This document shows, piece by piece, positions 8,659-17,636 of a stretch of DNA of 64,000 nucleotides. A model generated the notes under the pieces. That model saw only the letters and a program-made list of their open reading frames with translations, was not told the DNA's origin and did no database searches. The translations under genes were made by a program, and so were the position numbers. The stretch's first letter is position 1; each line of letters begins with the position of its first letter. Source of the DNA: JAWCLZ01 sp038850275 (GTDB lineage Archaea; Halobacteriota; JAWCLZ01); assembly GCA_038850275.1 (NCBI GenBank), contig JAWCLZ010000003.1:34545-98544 (forward strand), read 5' to 3'.

Positions 8659-9996
8659 CTACTCAAGAATTAATTCCTGGCCATTTCTAAGCACATGCAG
8701 GGTATCCCCAAGGATATAACCTGCTTCTTCAGCCATTTCTGCATATGAGCTATTCATATATATATCGCCGTGTGAGGGAATCACATTCTCAGGGCTAACC
8801 ATTCGCAAGAGTTCCCAGTGGTCCTCTCTATATGCATGTCCTGAAACATGCACATTGGTATATACCCTCGCTCTCTTCATCTTTAGCTTTGTTTCAATTG
8901 CATATCTATTAGCTTCATTCACTGGATTTGGTATTACATTAGCGGAGAAGATCACTCTATCATCAGGCTCTATTTTAAAAGGCGAGTCTCCATTTGCAAT
9001 CCTATTGAGAACCGAGCCAGGCTCGCCTTGATGTCCAGTTGTGATTAAAAGATAATTAGCCTTTCCATCTTCCATTACTTGCTTTAGCATGCGATCTATA
9101 TCTTTCTTATCCCCGCAGATCTTAACTTCTTGGTGCTCGAGATAGCCCATTTTAATAGCTGTGCCGTAGTATCTCTCCATAGATCTACCCAGTAGTACTG
9201 GCATTCTCCCAATCTCCAAAGCTGCATCAACTATGGATTTGATCCTAGCTATATGGGAGGAAAAAGTGGTTACTATTATCCCTTTTTTTAAATCCTCCAC
9301 CCCAAGTAGTGCATCAAATATTAATTCCCTTGCCACGCGCTCGGAGGGGGTTTTGCCTGATTTGCCTGCGTATATGGTTTCAGTTATCATAGCTATAACT
9401 CCCTGCTTTGAAAGCTGTCTGAGGCGAGAAGTATCAGGTGGTTCGCCTAGAACTGGCAAGCGATCTAATTTGAAGTCATTTGCATATAGCAGTATTCCCC
9501 CAGGGGTATGCAGTGCCACGAATACGCAGTCAATTATACTATGCTGTACTCTAATGAACTCAGCTTGAATATCTGGGCTAATTTGATAGAATTCACCTGC
9601 TTTAAGTGGAATAACTTTATTTTCCACTCCAAATTTCTTCTCAGCAGCGATCTCATGCTCTATAAGTGCTGAGGTATAAGGAGTGGAGATAATTGGAGCT
9701 GCGTAGCGATGAGCTAGCTTAGGCAACGCTCCAATGTGATCTAGGTGTCCATGAGTGCATATGATTGCCTTGATCTTTCCAGCTATGTCTTTTATAACGC
9801 TATCATCTGGAATGGCACCTATTTTTATTAAATCCATGGAGTGGATTTTTTCGATCTCAACATCTTCGTGGATCAAGACTCTATCAAGCCTTAATCCCAT
9901 GTCAAAGATCACTGCTTCATCGCCAATTCTAACTGCAGTCATATTGCGGCCTACTTCATCGTAGCCTCCTATTGCTATTATTCCAATTTCAGTCAA
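8659..9996 (-). CDS. rnj: Archaeal ribonuclease J
   Basis: 445 residues. Beta-CASP metallo-beta-lactamase with the zinc motif ICTHGHLDHIGALP, and later VTTFSSHIARI, LLGRSMERYYG and VHVSGHAYREDH. Archaeal RNase J is a 5'-3' exoribonuclease that acts on uncapped RNA. Its position between fni and idsA is conserved in many euryarchaea. Gaps to both neighbours are under 10 bases or close to it, implying one operon. Confidence 0.93.
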   Translation of the reverse strand: MTEIGIIAIGGYDEVGRNMTAVRIGDEAVIFDMGLRLDRVLIHEDVEIEKIHSMDLIKIGAIPDDSVIKDIAGKIKAIICTHGHLDHIGALPKLAHRYAAPIISTPYTSALIEHEIAAEKKFGVENKVIPLKAGEFYQISPDIQAEFIRVQHSIIDCVFVALHTPGGILLYANDFKLDRLPVLGEPPDTSRLRQLSKQGVIAMITETIYAGKSGKTPSERVARELIFDALLGVEDLKKGIIVTTFSSHIARIKSIVDAALEIGRMPVLLGRSMERYYGTAIKMGYLEHQEVKICGDKKDIDRMLKQVMEDGKANYLLITTGHQGEPGSVLNRIANGDSPFKIEPDDRVIFSANVIPNPVNEANRYAIETKLKMKRARVYTNVHVSGHAYREDHWELLRMVSPENVIPSHGDIYMNSSYAEMAEEAGYILGDTLHVLRNGQELILE

Positions 9997-10002
9997 TTTG
10001 AT

Positions 10003-11088
10003 CTACCTCGTTGAATAGTGCTTTATATTAAATCCCCTTTGCTCTAGAAATTCCCTAGTTTTGCCCGTTATCACTAGTTGAGCTTTCTTCAAATCTTCTA
10101 TGCAAGCGCAGCCACTCAAGAACATTGCAACTTTAAGTTCTTCCATGATTAACTTAAGTTTCTCAATCACAGCTACCTCGCTCTTGAGCGCTGGCTTTAG
10201 CAATGGCAAGGCAATTCCACAGAGAGAGGCACCTAAGGCAATTGCTTTTGCAGCATCCAAGCCTGATCTTATTCCACCTGTGGCAATCACGTGCATGTCC
10301 TCACTAACCTTTGACTCCACGATGCTAACCGCAGTTGGAATGCCCCAGTTCCAGAATAATTTACCAAGGCTTTCTCTAACTGCATTTTTCTCAGCAACTG
10401 CTCTATAATATTCCACTCCCGCAAAGCTAGTACCGCCTAAGCCTCCAACGTCAATCGCGGCTACCCCTGCTTTTTTCAATTCCCAAGCAACTTTATGTGA
10501 GATCCCAGCACCGGTTTCTTTAACGATTATGGGAACTTTGCTGGCTTTGCATATCTCCTTAATCTCCGCGAGCACGCCTTTAGCATTAACATCCCCCTCA
10601 AGCTGAATTGCCTCCTGCAAGAAGTTGAGGTGAATTGCCATCGCATCTGCATCTATCATTTCAATTGCCCTCTCTATGCCCTCAATTCCATATTTCCTTA
10701 GCTGTGCAGCGCCAAGATTGCCATATATAAAAGCACTGGGGGCATAATCCCTAACCACTCTATATGTATCTTCTAAACTGCTGTTCTCGAGAGCAGCCCT
10801 CTGACTTCCAACTCCTATGCCTATTCCCAGTTCTTCAGCTGCTTTAGCAAGTGCTATGTTTACTTTTTTTGTATCCTTGTGCCCCCCAGTCATTGATGCT
10901 ATTAGCAATGGTGCCTTAAATTCATGTTCCAAGAAGTTTATGGAATATTCAATGACATCTTTATCCACCTCTGGGAGTGCATTGTGAATTAGGTATATAT
11001 CCTCAAATCCACTCCACTTTGACTCAACCTCTTTCTCAGCGCAGATATATAGATGTTGAATTTTGCGATTTGATGTCTCGCGAGACAT
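10003..11088 (-). CDS. fni: Type 2 isopentenyl-diphosphate delta-isomerase
   Basis: About 361 residues. FMN-dependent enzyme with MTGGH, GVGSQRAALE, KETGAGIS, GGLGGTSFAGVE, WGIPTA and IATGGIRSGLD. It interconverts IPP and DMAPP. GTG at 11106 is in frame, but ATG 11088 gives the usual family start (MSRETSNRKIQHL). The region upstream is the tandem repeat at 11094-11215, every unit of which carries an AAAAGGTGAA ribosome-binding-like sequence. Confidence 0.94.
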   Translation of the reverse strand: MSRETSNRKIQHLYICAEKEVESKWSGFEDIYLIHNALPEVDKDVIEYSINFLEHEFKAPLLIASMTGGHKDTKKVNIALAKAAEELGIGIGVGSQRAALENSSLEDTYRVVRDYAPSAFIYGNLGAAQLRKYGIEGIERAIEMIDADAMAIHLNFLQEAIQLEGDVNAKGVLAEIKEICKASKVPIIVKETGAGISHKVAWELKKAGVAAIDVGGLGGTSFAGVEYYRAVAEKNAVRESLGKLFWNWGIPTAVSIVESKVSEDMHVIATGGIRSGLDAAKAIALGASLCGIALPLLKPALKSEVAVIEKLKLIMEELKVAMFLSGCACIEDLKKAQLVITGKTREFLEQRGFNIKHYSTR

Positions 11089-11093
11089 ATTCT

Positions 11094-11215
11094 TTGCTTT
11101 ATTCACCTTTTATTAACGTACCTCTTGCTTTATTCACCTTTTATTAACGTACCTCTTGCTTTATTCACCTTTTATTAACGTACCTCTTGCTTTATTCACC
11201 TTTTATTAACGTACC
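11094..11215. repeat. Four tandem copies of a 31-bp unit containing the end of ipk
   Basis: Unit starts at 11094, 11125, 11156 and 11187; three full copies and a fourth of 29 bases, identical in every shared base. Read on the minus strand each unit encodes the ipk C-terminus GTLIKGE plus its TAA stop and an AAAAGGTGAA motif. Only the 11187 copy is joined to ipk; the others fill the gap before fni. No spacers lie between units, so this is not CRISPR. Confidence 0.95.
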
Positions 11216-11965
11216 AAAATTCTCCTCACCGCTTAAAAAGGCTTCTACATATCCCTTTTTAGCTGCATTGAATATTCTAGACTTAATCCCTGCTTTAGCA
11301 AGCTCTATAAGCTCTTCAACCTTCCCAAGCATTCCCCCTGTTACATCGATGTCTTTTGAATTCCATAGATTTAGTGCTTTAAAAGACTGAGGCGTTATCA
11401 CTGGAATTAAAACGCCATTTTTATCAAGCACCCCTTCGACATCTGTGCCTAAGCCGATTTGTTTAGCTTTGAATTGCTTCGCTAGGTATACTACTATTTG
11501 ATCGCCGGATAAAATACCCACGCCTTTTTTAACATCCATTGCTACATCGCCGTGGAGCACTGGGAGGATATCCTTCTCAAGCATTGTTTCTATAACTTTA
11601 CATTCAAATGAAACTATCCTTCCATCTTTTAAAGTTGCAGAGGAAAAAGGATGAACTGGCGCTGCTTTAACGCCCTGTTCTAACAGTGCTTTGATGAAGC
11701 AGTCATTTAAATTCCTCACAGCCTCGTGGGTTATTAATACCCCTGCGAAGTTTTCATTCCTCAAACCCTGGGTTAGCTTATAGGCCTTTGCTTGAGGGTG
11801 ACCTTGTGAACCCGCGCCATGCACGAGTATTAGATTCTCAGATTTTGAAGCAATCTCGCTAGCGATTCTCTTGATCTCCTCTAGCTTAAGCCCACCTGCA
11901 GTTTTCTTTTCAGTGAGCACGCTTCCACCAATTTTTAAAATCCTCAGCTTTTTCCCTTCTTTCAT
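11192..11965 (-). CDS. Isopentenyl phosphate kinase
   Basis: About 257 residues, amino acid kinase fold: LKIGGSVLTEK at the N-terminus, VHGAGSQGHPQA (with the histidine that distinguishes IPK), GDVAMDVKKGVGILSGDQIV and LGTDVEGVL. It phosphorylates isopentenyl phosphate to IPP in the archaeal version of the mevalonate pathway. Start ATG 11965 follows GAAGGG; an in-frame TTG lies just upstream. It lies 17 bases after mvk, inside a duplicated junction, and its 3' end is the source of the 31-bp repeat. Confidence 0.93.
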   Translation of the reverse strand: MKEGKKLRILKIGGSVLTEKKTAGGLKLEEIKRIASEIASKSENLILVHGAGSQGHPQAKAYKLTQGLRNENFAGVLITHEAVRNLNDCFIKALLEQGVKAAPVHPFSSATLKDGRIVSFECKVIETMLEKDILPVLHGDVAMDVKKGVGILSGDQIVVYLAKQFKAKQIGLGTDVEGVLDKNGVLIPVITPQSFKALNLWNSKDIDVTGGMLGKVEELIELAKAGIKSRIFNAAKKGYVEAFLSGEENFGTLIKGE

Positions 11966-11996
11966 CAATCATTACCCTTCTTTCATTCAACCATTA
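11954..11996. repeat. Imperfect 21/22-bp duplication at the mvk-ipk junction
   Basis: Units 11954-11974 and 11975-11996 read CCCTTCTTTCAT(T)CAAxCATTA. On the minus strand the first unit met holds the last codons and TGA stop of mvk, the second the start of ipk, and both carry GAAAGAAGGG. The ipk ribosome binding site and start appear to derive from a copy of the mvk end. Confidence 0.75.
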
Positions 11997-12888
11997 CCCC
12001 TATATCAGTTGCTCTTGTTTCAATGGCTTTGAAGCCTAAAGCGGAGATGGCTGAGATTATATCTTGCACGCGTGCTCTAGAGCAAATTGCAAACATGCAT
12101 CCACCGCCCCCTGCACCCGTAAGCTTCGCTCCATATGCCCCTGCTTTTCTCGCAACATTGCACATCGTTGAGAGCTGCTCTGTGCTAACTCCAAGAGCTT
12201 CAAGCAAGCTTTGATTCATATTCATAAGCCTCCCAACAGCTTGATAGTCAGCTTTCTCTAGATATTGCAAGCCAGTTTTTGAAATATTGCCAATTGTTTT
12301 AATAATCCCTTGAGTTATCTCTGGATATTCTAGGTTCAAACTTCTAACCCTAGCTATCATTTCCTTGGTTGAAGATGGCTTGCAGGAATCCCCTATTACC
12401 ATGCCCACATCGATAGCGCTGAATCGCTTTCGCTCTGGAATTACCACGATTCCTCCAAATGTTGATACATAGGTATCTGTGGGACTTGCTGCACCTTGTA
12501 CTTCATATTCAACTTCATGTCCAAGTCTAGCTATCTCATCCAAGTTAAGCCCTAATTTAAATTCTGCATTAAGCGCAGCTAGGGTTGCAACTGTAACAGC
12601 AGCCGAGGATCCAAGATGTGCCTCCGCTGGTATTTGAGATTTTATTTCAATTTTAACTTTATTTGATATCTTCTTGCATTCTTTGATCTTCTCAATTGCT
12701 TTAATTACATATGGGTAGCTCTCAGCTTTATAGTTGGAATGAATCTCAGCCTCAAAAGCCCCTGAGTTATGCACTTCTACTTTAACCTTAGTTCTCAGAT
12801 CTATTGCGCATGCAACTGCATTCTCTCCATATACAACCGCGTGCTCCCCAAAAAAATAGATCTTGCCAGGAGCTGAGCAGACCTTCAT
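11983..12888 (-). CDS. mvk: Mevalonate kinase
   Basis: 301 residues, GHMP kinase. APGKIYFFGEHAVVYG at the N-terminus, the ATP loop AEAHLGSSAAVTVA, ASPTDTYVSTFGG and the C-terminal AKLTGAGGGGCMFA. It phosphorylates mevalonate to 5-phosphomevalonate. It lies 10 bases after the MEMO-like gene and 17 before ipk, in the conserved archaeal isoprenoid cluster. Confidence 0.94.
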   Translation of the reverse strand: MKVCSAPGKIYFFGEHAVVYGENAVACAIDLRTKVKVEVHNSGAFEAEIHSNYKAESYPYVIKAIEKIKECKKISNKVKIEIKSQIPAEAHLGSSAAVTVATLAALNAEFKLGLNLDEIARLGHEVEYEVQGAASPTDTYVSTFGGIVVIPERKRFSAIDVGMVIGDSCKPSSTKEMIARVRSLNLEYPEITQGIIKTIGNISKTGLQYLEKADYQAVGRLMNMNQSLLEALGVSTEQLSTMCNVARKAGAYGAKLTGAGGGGCMFAICSRARVQDIISAISALGFKAIETRATDIGVMVE

Positions 12889-12898
12889 TTTGCGAACC

Positions 12899-13699
12899 TC
12901 ATTTAATCAAGATTGCAGCATAGCCCACAACTTCAGAACGATCTGGAATTATATCTCCACTGGTACCATATTTCAAAAGCTCTCCTCTCTTCGCTCCTAG
13001 ATTTTTGCTTGCTTGTATGAGCGCTGCGATTGCGCCATATCCGCATACTGTTGCATTTTTTTCATAGAGCCTTCTATAAAACTCGGATATATCTAAATTC
13101 AAGATAGCCTCGATGAAGTATTTATCTTTGGCTCTCGCCACTTGATCTGGCTCATAGTGTGTGAAATCGCTTGATGCCAGTATTATCGCTTTTCTCCCGG
13201 TTTTTTTCACTGCATCACTAACTTCATTGCCTATTTCCATAGCACTCATTTCATCCTGTAGAGCTATGCAAATTGGCACTATTTTAAAATCCTTAAATAA
13301 ATACTGTAGAAATGGCAGTTGCACTTCAAGGGAATGCTCATATCTATGGGCATCTTCATCTTTATCGATGATCTCAAGGGGCATGGCATTTATGAAATCA
13401 AGATCAACCTCCACCTCGCCCAAGGGCGTGCTCCACTTCTCAGTGGAAACAGCCACTCCTGAGCCCCTCCCCCTATGATTTGGGCCAATTATTATATATG
13501 TCTCAGCTTTTGGAAGTGCTTTATATGCATAAGCTGCCACTGGGCCTGAGAACATATAGCCAGCGTGAGGCACAACTGCACCTATGCAGGGCATTTCTTT
13601 AACATTTGCCCTTGATAGATGCTCTTCAATTTCTCGCACGAGCTCCTCCCTTCTATAGGGATAGAACTGCCCTGCAACTGCTGGTCTCCTCATTGCCAT
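12899..13699 (-). CDS. MEMO/AmmeMemoRadiSam system protein B
   Basis: 266 residues starting MRRPAVAGQFYP, with VVPHAGYMFSGPVAAYAY, IIGPNHRGRG, HSLEVQLPFLQ and ASSDFTHYEP, all hallmarks of the MEMO family (non-haem-iron dioxygenase fold). MEMO, AMMECR1 and a radical SAM protein form the AmmeMemoRadiSam system of unknown function. The radical SAM partner is at 48269-49282; no AMMECR1 gene was seen in the window. Its place between rpsB and mvk is the usual archaeal order. Confidence 0.92.
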   Translation of the reverse strand: MAMRRPAVAGQFYPYRREELVREIEEHLSRANVKEMPCIGAVVPHAGYMFSGPVAAYAYKALPKAETYIIIGPNHRGRGSGVAVSTEKWSTPLGEVEVDLDFINAMPLEIIDKDEDAHRYEHSLEVQLPFLQYLFKDFKIVPICIALQDEMSAMEIGNEVSDAVKKTGRKAIILASSDFTHYEPDQVARAKDKYFIEAILNLDISEFYRRLYEKNATVCGYGAIAALIQASKNLGAKRGELLKYGTSGDIIPDRSEVVGYAAILIK

Positions 13700-13727
13700 A
13701 ATCTATTGTTTTAATGCCTTATTAAGC

Positions 13728-14360
13728 TTACAATTCAGCTTCGAAGTCAGTTACGGAGTAATTGAAGAGATGCGATTCCCCTCTTTCTCTGAGAACTTCT
13801 CTGGCAAGGAGCCAGTAAATAGTTGCAAGTGCCTTGCGCCCTTTGTTATTCGTCGGGATGACTAGATCAACATTTTGAATCATGTTATTAGTATCGCAAA
13901 GTGCAACAACTGGAATTCCAACATCCACTGCTTCCTTCACTGCTTGAGCATCACCCAAGGGATCTGTTACAATTAAGATGTCTGGCTCGAAGTAATCTCT
14001 ATAAGCTGGATTGGTTAGCGTTCCAGGAGTGAATCTCCCAACTATTGCTCGTGCTCCAATCGCTTTAGCAAACATCTCAGCTGGCTTCTGGCCATATTGC
14101 CTTGCTGATATTATTAATATCTTAGCTGGATTGTATCTCGCAAGAAGCTTTGCCGCGATCCTTATCCTCTCATCTGTTGCTTGAACATCGAGTACATATA
14201 ACCCATCTGTTCTAACTTTATAGATGAATCGCATCATATCTCCTGTCTTCTGCTGCGTGCCAATATGCACCCCAGCCGCTAAATACTCGTCTATGGGGAT
14301 GAGCGATTTATATTCAGCTTCTCTAAATTCAACCTCTTTCGCTTCCTTTTGAAATGCCAT
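13728..14360 (-). CDS. rpsB: 30S ribosomal protein S2
   Basis: 210 residues. AAGVHIGTQQKTGDMMRFIYKVR near residue 30, RYNPAKILIISARQYGQKP, GRFTPGTLTNP and PDILIVTDPLGDAQAV match archaeal/eukaryotic S2 (SA). It follows rpoK after 9 bases and precedes memo, as in the conserved archaeal operon. Confidence 0.96.
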   Translation of the reverse strand: MAFQKEAKEVEFREAEYKSLIPIDEYLAAGVHIGTQQKTGDMMRFIYKVRTDGLYVLDVQATDERIRIAAKLLARYNPAKILIISARQYGQKPAEMFAKAIGARAIVGRFTPGTLTNPAYRDYFEPDILIVTDPLGDAQAVKEAVDVGIPVVALCDTNNMIQNVDLVIPTNNKGRKALATIYWLLAREVLRERGESHLFNYSVTDFEAEL

Positions 14361-14369
14361 GAAATCACC

Positions 14370-14702
14370 TCATTCGATTTCTTCCTCCTCGACAGAGTCC
14401 ACTGCTTCCACAAATTCGATTTTTCGAACTGGGCGGTGAACTCTTTTGATCACTGTGGTTCTTTTAACAGTTATTGGAATAACTCCTTTTTCAAATTCAA
14501 GTTCCGCAATTTCAATTGGATCATCGAGCTTGGTCTTCACCAGCACCGGAGCCCCCATTGCGATTTGAAGTGCCCTCGCGCCAATTATCCTTGCTTTTTC
14601 ATAGCGTGTATATTTATCCTTTTCAACCAAATAATCACGCTCCAGAAAGAGAAATTGATGAGGTGAATTCCTTTCCCTTGTTTCTATTGAACCAATCAAC
14701 AT
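14370..14702 (-). CDS. rpoK: DNA-directed RNA polymerase subunit K (Rpb6/omega homologue)
   Basis: 110 residues. The core LVEKDKYTRYEKARIIGARALQIAMGAPVLV is the Rpb6/omega signature; the C-terminal part (IAELEFEKGVIPITVKR) is also Rpb6-like. An N-terminal extension and an acidic tail (VDSVEEEEIE) make it longer than the shortest archaeal RpoK. Start ATG 14702 follows AAAGGA. It heads the run rpoK-rpsB-memo-mvk-ipk-fni-rnj-idsA-ftr. Confidence 0.93.
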   Translation of the reverse strand: MLIGSIETRERNSPHQFLFLERDYLVEKDKYTRYEKARIIGARALQIAMGAPVLVKTKLDDPIEIAELEFEKGVIPITVKRTTVIKRVHRPVRKIEFVEAVDSVEEEEIE

Positions 14703-14783
14703 ATCATTTCCTTTTGCAGGGTTTATTCTATAAGATGCTTTAGAGATATAAAACTAGCTATTCCTTCATTATAAAATTGCTTG

Positions 14784-15413
14784 TTAATCTCTGAAGATTA
14801 CCTTCAGGAAAATATCTATCAACACCGCTAATATGCCCACTATAAATATGGCGTCAAAAATTCCAGCACCGCCGATTACCGCGAATATAGTTCGCTGATG
14901 CTGAAAGTTCAACACTTCCTGCAAGTGCAGAATATCAGCTCCTATCAATATTCCAATCGAGCCTGAAACATAAGAGCAAGGCCCAGCTCTGCTCCATTTT
15001 TTCCTCGCGGCTAAAACACCAATCAAGCTCGCGGTTACAACTGGAATGTGGTAGCTGTAGAGCAGTATACCCTCTTCAGGGACTACTTCAGATAAATTAT
15101 ATGCTAGATATGTTATAATTGCTATACCAAGCAAGCTCTCCATCGCTGGAGCTCGGCGTTGTTCAAGCATTCTTAGGGATAGAAAGATAGGAATTACCGC
15201 GCCAGCCACATTTATGCCAATGACAACATTATCACTTTTAAATAATGGTATATTTGGAATATATATGTATAGCAGGATTGACAGGAATAGAATTGTGGCT
15301 GTTTCAGCGAATGTGAATCCAACGCTTCGAAAAGCAGTGAGGATGATGTATATTATAAATGCAGCTATTGTGATTAAAATCCCAAGAGAAGCAAGAGCGA
15401 AAATATCGACCAT
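14784..15413 (-). CDS. DUF1614 integral membrane protein
   Basis: 209 residues with about six or seven hydrophobic segments. GINVAGAVIPIFLSLRML matches the G-AGA-iP core of DUF1614, and a second glycine-rich helix near the C-terminus is IGGAGIFDAIFIVGILAV. The function of the family is not known; it is common in methanogens. It lies between rpoK and a small basic protein gene on the same strand. Confidence 0.8.
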   Translation of the reverse strand: MVDIFALASLGILITIAAFIIYIILTAFRSVGFTFAETATILFLSILLYIYIPNIPLFKSDNVVIGINVAGAVIPIFLSLRMLEQRRAPAMESLLGIAIITYLAYNLSEVVPEEGILLYSYHIPVVTASLIGVLAARKKWSRAGPCSYVSGSIGILIGADILHLQEVLNFQHQRTIFAVIGGAGIFDAIFIVGILAVLIDIFLKVIFRD

Positions 15414-15437
15414 TAAATCTCCAAAAAATTGAGAAGT

Positions 15438-15632
15438 TTACTTCTTAGCCTTGCCTTTGAAGCCAATTATACTCTTGGGCGAGCGCTTAATTCTATTTCT
15501 AATCCTTCCCCTTGAATCATAGCGCTGCGCTGGCCCAGGGCGTTTGTATACCATGTCCTTTTTTGGTACAAGCCTGGTTTGGCCCTTTCTACCCTTGATC
15601 TGAACCCATTCAACGCTTCCAGTCTTGCCCAC
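15438..15632 (-). CDS. Small basic DUF5350-like protein
   Basis: About 64 residues, very basic. GKTGSVEWVQIKGRKGQ, RLVPKK, YKRPGPAQRYDSRGRI and a C-terminal KRSPKSIIGFKG look like a small protein conserved in methanogens that I recall as DUF5350; the number is from memory. The charge suggests RNA or ribosome binding. GTG 15632 is preferred as start because AGAGGTGA lies four bases before it; an upstream in-frame ATG at 15653 would add seven residues. Confidence 0.7.
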   Translation of the reverse strand: MGKTGSVEWVQIKGRKGQTRLVPKKDMVYKRPGPAQRYDSRGRIRNRIKRSPKSIIGFKGKAKK

Positions 15633-15719
15633 TTTTTCACCTCTAAGTCTCACTAGTATTATACAATAGTAAATAAATATTGCGTAGGTGTTGTTTTAAT
15701 TTGTTTAATTATTTAATTA

Positions 15720-15763
15720 TATTTATCTTCCTCTTACTGTTTATTTATCTTCCTCTTACTGTT
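15720..15763. repeat. Two tandem copies of a 22-bp unit containing the end of the UspA gene
   Basis: 15720-15741 and 15742-15763 are identical. On the minus strand the second unit holds the last UspA codons (TVRGR type) and TAA stop; the first is an extra downstream copy. Same pattern as at 11094, 22600 and 43815. Confidence 0.9.
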
Positions 15764-16179
15764 AGAACTGGAACTGGTGAGGTTCTCACCACTTTCTCCG
15801 CCACGCTGCCGATCATGAACTTGCTAATCCCGCTTCTACCCATGGTTCCCATGACTATGAGGTCAAAGTTATTTTCTTTAGCATATTCAACGATTTTCTT
15901 CGCAGGATTCCCCTCGAGTACAACTCCCTCGCAGGGAACTTTCTTAAGCTCAGCCTCCAGCTTCACCTTCCTAATAGCCTCCTGTCCTCGTTTATGCAGC
16001 AGTTCAACGATGTCTCTACCTGAATATTTTATTGCTGGCTCATATTCATCAGGGTTAACCACGTATAATGCAAACAATTTGGCTCCTGAAATACTAGCTA
16101 TTTTTATTGCATAATCAATAGCTCTTTCCACATTCTTAGATCCATCTGTAGCAAGCAAAATTTTTTCAATTACTGCCAT
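15745..16179 (-). CDS. Universal stress protein (UspA family)
   Basis: 144 residues. IEKILLATDGSKNVERAIDYAI at the start and the ATP-binding signature MGTMGRSGISKFMIGSVAEKVVR near the end (GxxGx9GS-type). Cytoplasmic nucleotide-binding stress protein; target unknown. Separate from its neighbours by AT-rich gaps of about 90 bases on either side. Confidence 0.92.
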   Translation of the reverse strand: MAVIEKILLATDGSKNVERAIDYAIKIASISGAKLFALYVVNPDEYEPAIKYSGRDIVELLHKRGQEAIRKVKLEAELKKVPCEGVVLEGNPAKKIVEYAKENNFDLIVMGTMGRSGISKFMIGSVAEKVVRTSPVPVLTVRGR

Positions 16180-16269
16180 CGCATTTGCCTATTCCTAGAT
16201 TGCTATAAATCATTTTCTATTTTATCTCATTTGTTTATTTTCTGTTTTATTTTCTTTTAACTCCACAAT

Positions 16270-17493
16270 TTATCTAAACCATTGACTTATATAGAACAAA
16301 CCAGCCAGTGCTATTATCCCAAGGAAGAATAATCCAATGATCCAGAGTATTCTGCTATATTTATCCACGAAGTGATTAACTGCAATTGTAACAGGCTCAG
16401 ACTTGAAAAGTGTCTTCTGCCGTGGTTCTGAAATATTAAGATCCGCTAGAGGCTGCTCCATTATGGCTGAGCCCTGAGTTGCGAGAAGTTTAGGAGGTTC
16501 TTCTGCTACACCATTGACAATTGCCATTACTCGAACTCTATCATCAAAGCCCTTACGTATTCTCGCGCCCCAGATTACATTTGCATTTGGATCTAACTCT
16601 TTAGTGAATTCCTCTGCAATTTCATTTGCTTCCTCAAGAGTTAAATCAGGACCTCCAATTATATGCAATAAACAGCCCTTTCCACCTTTGATATCTATGT
16701 TCATAAGAGGATTCGAAAGCAAGCTTTTCACCACTTTCTGCACTTTATCCCTGCCATTTGCCTCTCCAACCAAAAGCGTGCCTACCCCGCCTAGTTCAGC
16801 AATTGCCTTGACATCCGCGTAATCAATGTTTATGAGAGATGGCTGAGTTATGCTCTCCGAGATACCTTTTATAGTGTCCGCGATTAAATGATCCATTACG
16901 TTTAAAGCTTGCTCAATAGGCTGATTAGGCACTAGTTTTACCAAGCCATCATTGCTAAGCACGATAACAGTATGGGCATGCTCCCTTAGCTTCTTCAAGC
17001 CCATTTCAGCTATCTTAATTCTTCCTCGCTCAACTGCAAATGGCATTGATACCATCGCAATTACAATAGCGCCAATTTCCCTTGCAATCTGCGCCACAAC
17101 AGGGCTAGCACCTGTACCAGTGCCTCCGCCTAAGCCAGCGGTTATGAATACAAGATCTGCTTTTCCTATTGCTTTAGCAATTGCCTCTTTCCCAAGCTCA
17201 GCGCTTTTCTCACCTATCTCAGGATTTCCACCTGCACCCAGTCCTTTGGTTAATGCGCCTATCAATACTTTTTTATCAGCTTGCACAATTTTCAAATGAT
17301 TTGCATCAGTGTTTATAGCAATGGTTTCAGCACCTGCTATACCAAGGCTATGCAAGCGATTAACTGAATTATTACCCGCGCCACCCACTCCCACAACTTT
17401 AATTTTTGGCTGGCTGAAATCATCAAAATCTGATTCAGAAGTAGATTTATTTAACTCAGAATGAACTATAGCTTCCTGCACAATCTCATCCAT
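16270..17493 (-). CDS. ftsZ: FtsZ (FtsZ2-like) with C-terminal transmembrane helix
   Basis: About 407 residues. GTPase core: VVGVGGAGNNSVN, INTDANHLKIVQADKK, TKGLGAGGNPEIGEKSAE, tubulin signature AGLGGGTGTGASP, VERGRIKIAEMGLKKL, and the T7 loop NIDYADVKAI with the catalytic Asp. The LKIVQADKK and VERxR patterns fit archaeal FtsZ2. After the core there is a linker of about 60 residues and then ILWIIGLFFLGIIALAGLFY near the C-terminus, a convincing membrane-spanning helix. FtsZ is normally soluble and tethered by SepF/FtsA, so this self-anchor is unusual. ATG 17493 is preferred over 17499 because GCAGGGG lies six bases before it. Confidence 0.92.
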   Translation of the reverse strand: MDEIVQEAIVHSELNKSTSESDFDDFSQPKIKVVGVGGAGNNSVNRLHSLGIAGAETIAINTDANHLKIVQADKKVLIGALTKGLGAGGNPEIGEKSAELGKEAIAKAIGKADLVFITAGLGGGTGTGASPVVAQIAREIGAIVIAMVSMPFAVERGRIKIAEMGLKKLREHAHTVIVLSNDGLVKLVPNQPIEQALNVMDHLIADTIKGISESITQPSLINIDYADVKAIAELGGVGTLLVGEANGRDKVQKVVKSLLSNPLMNIDIKGGKGCLLHIIGGPDLTLEEANEIAEEFTKELDPNANVIWGARIRKGFDDRVRVMAIVNGVAEEPPKLLATQGSAIMEQPLADLNISEPRQKTLFKSEPVTIAVNHFVDKYSRILWIIGLFFLGIIALAGLFYISQWFR

Positions 17494-17636
17494 CAACATC
17501 CCCTGCCAATTTTTATATTGGTTAAATAATTAAATGCTCAAGGATATATATTTTGCGATGAGAAATTAGAAAAATGTTAATTCTTTAAAAATTATTTTTA
17601 ATCTTTTTTGCCTTGTTTAACACCTTTTATGTTCTC

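Noticed and set aside
11094..11215. Repeat array considered as a CRISPR
   Set aside because: Units are head to tail with no spacers and correspond to the end of the ipk coding sequence.
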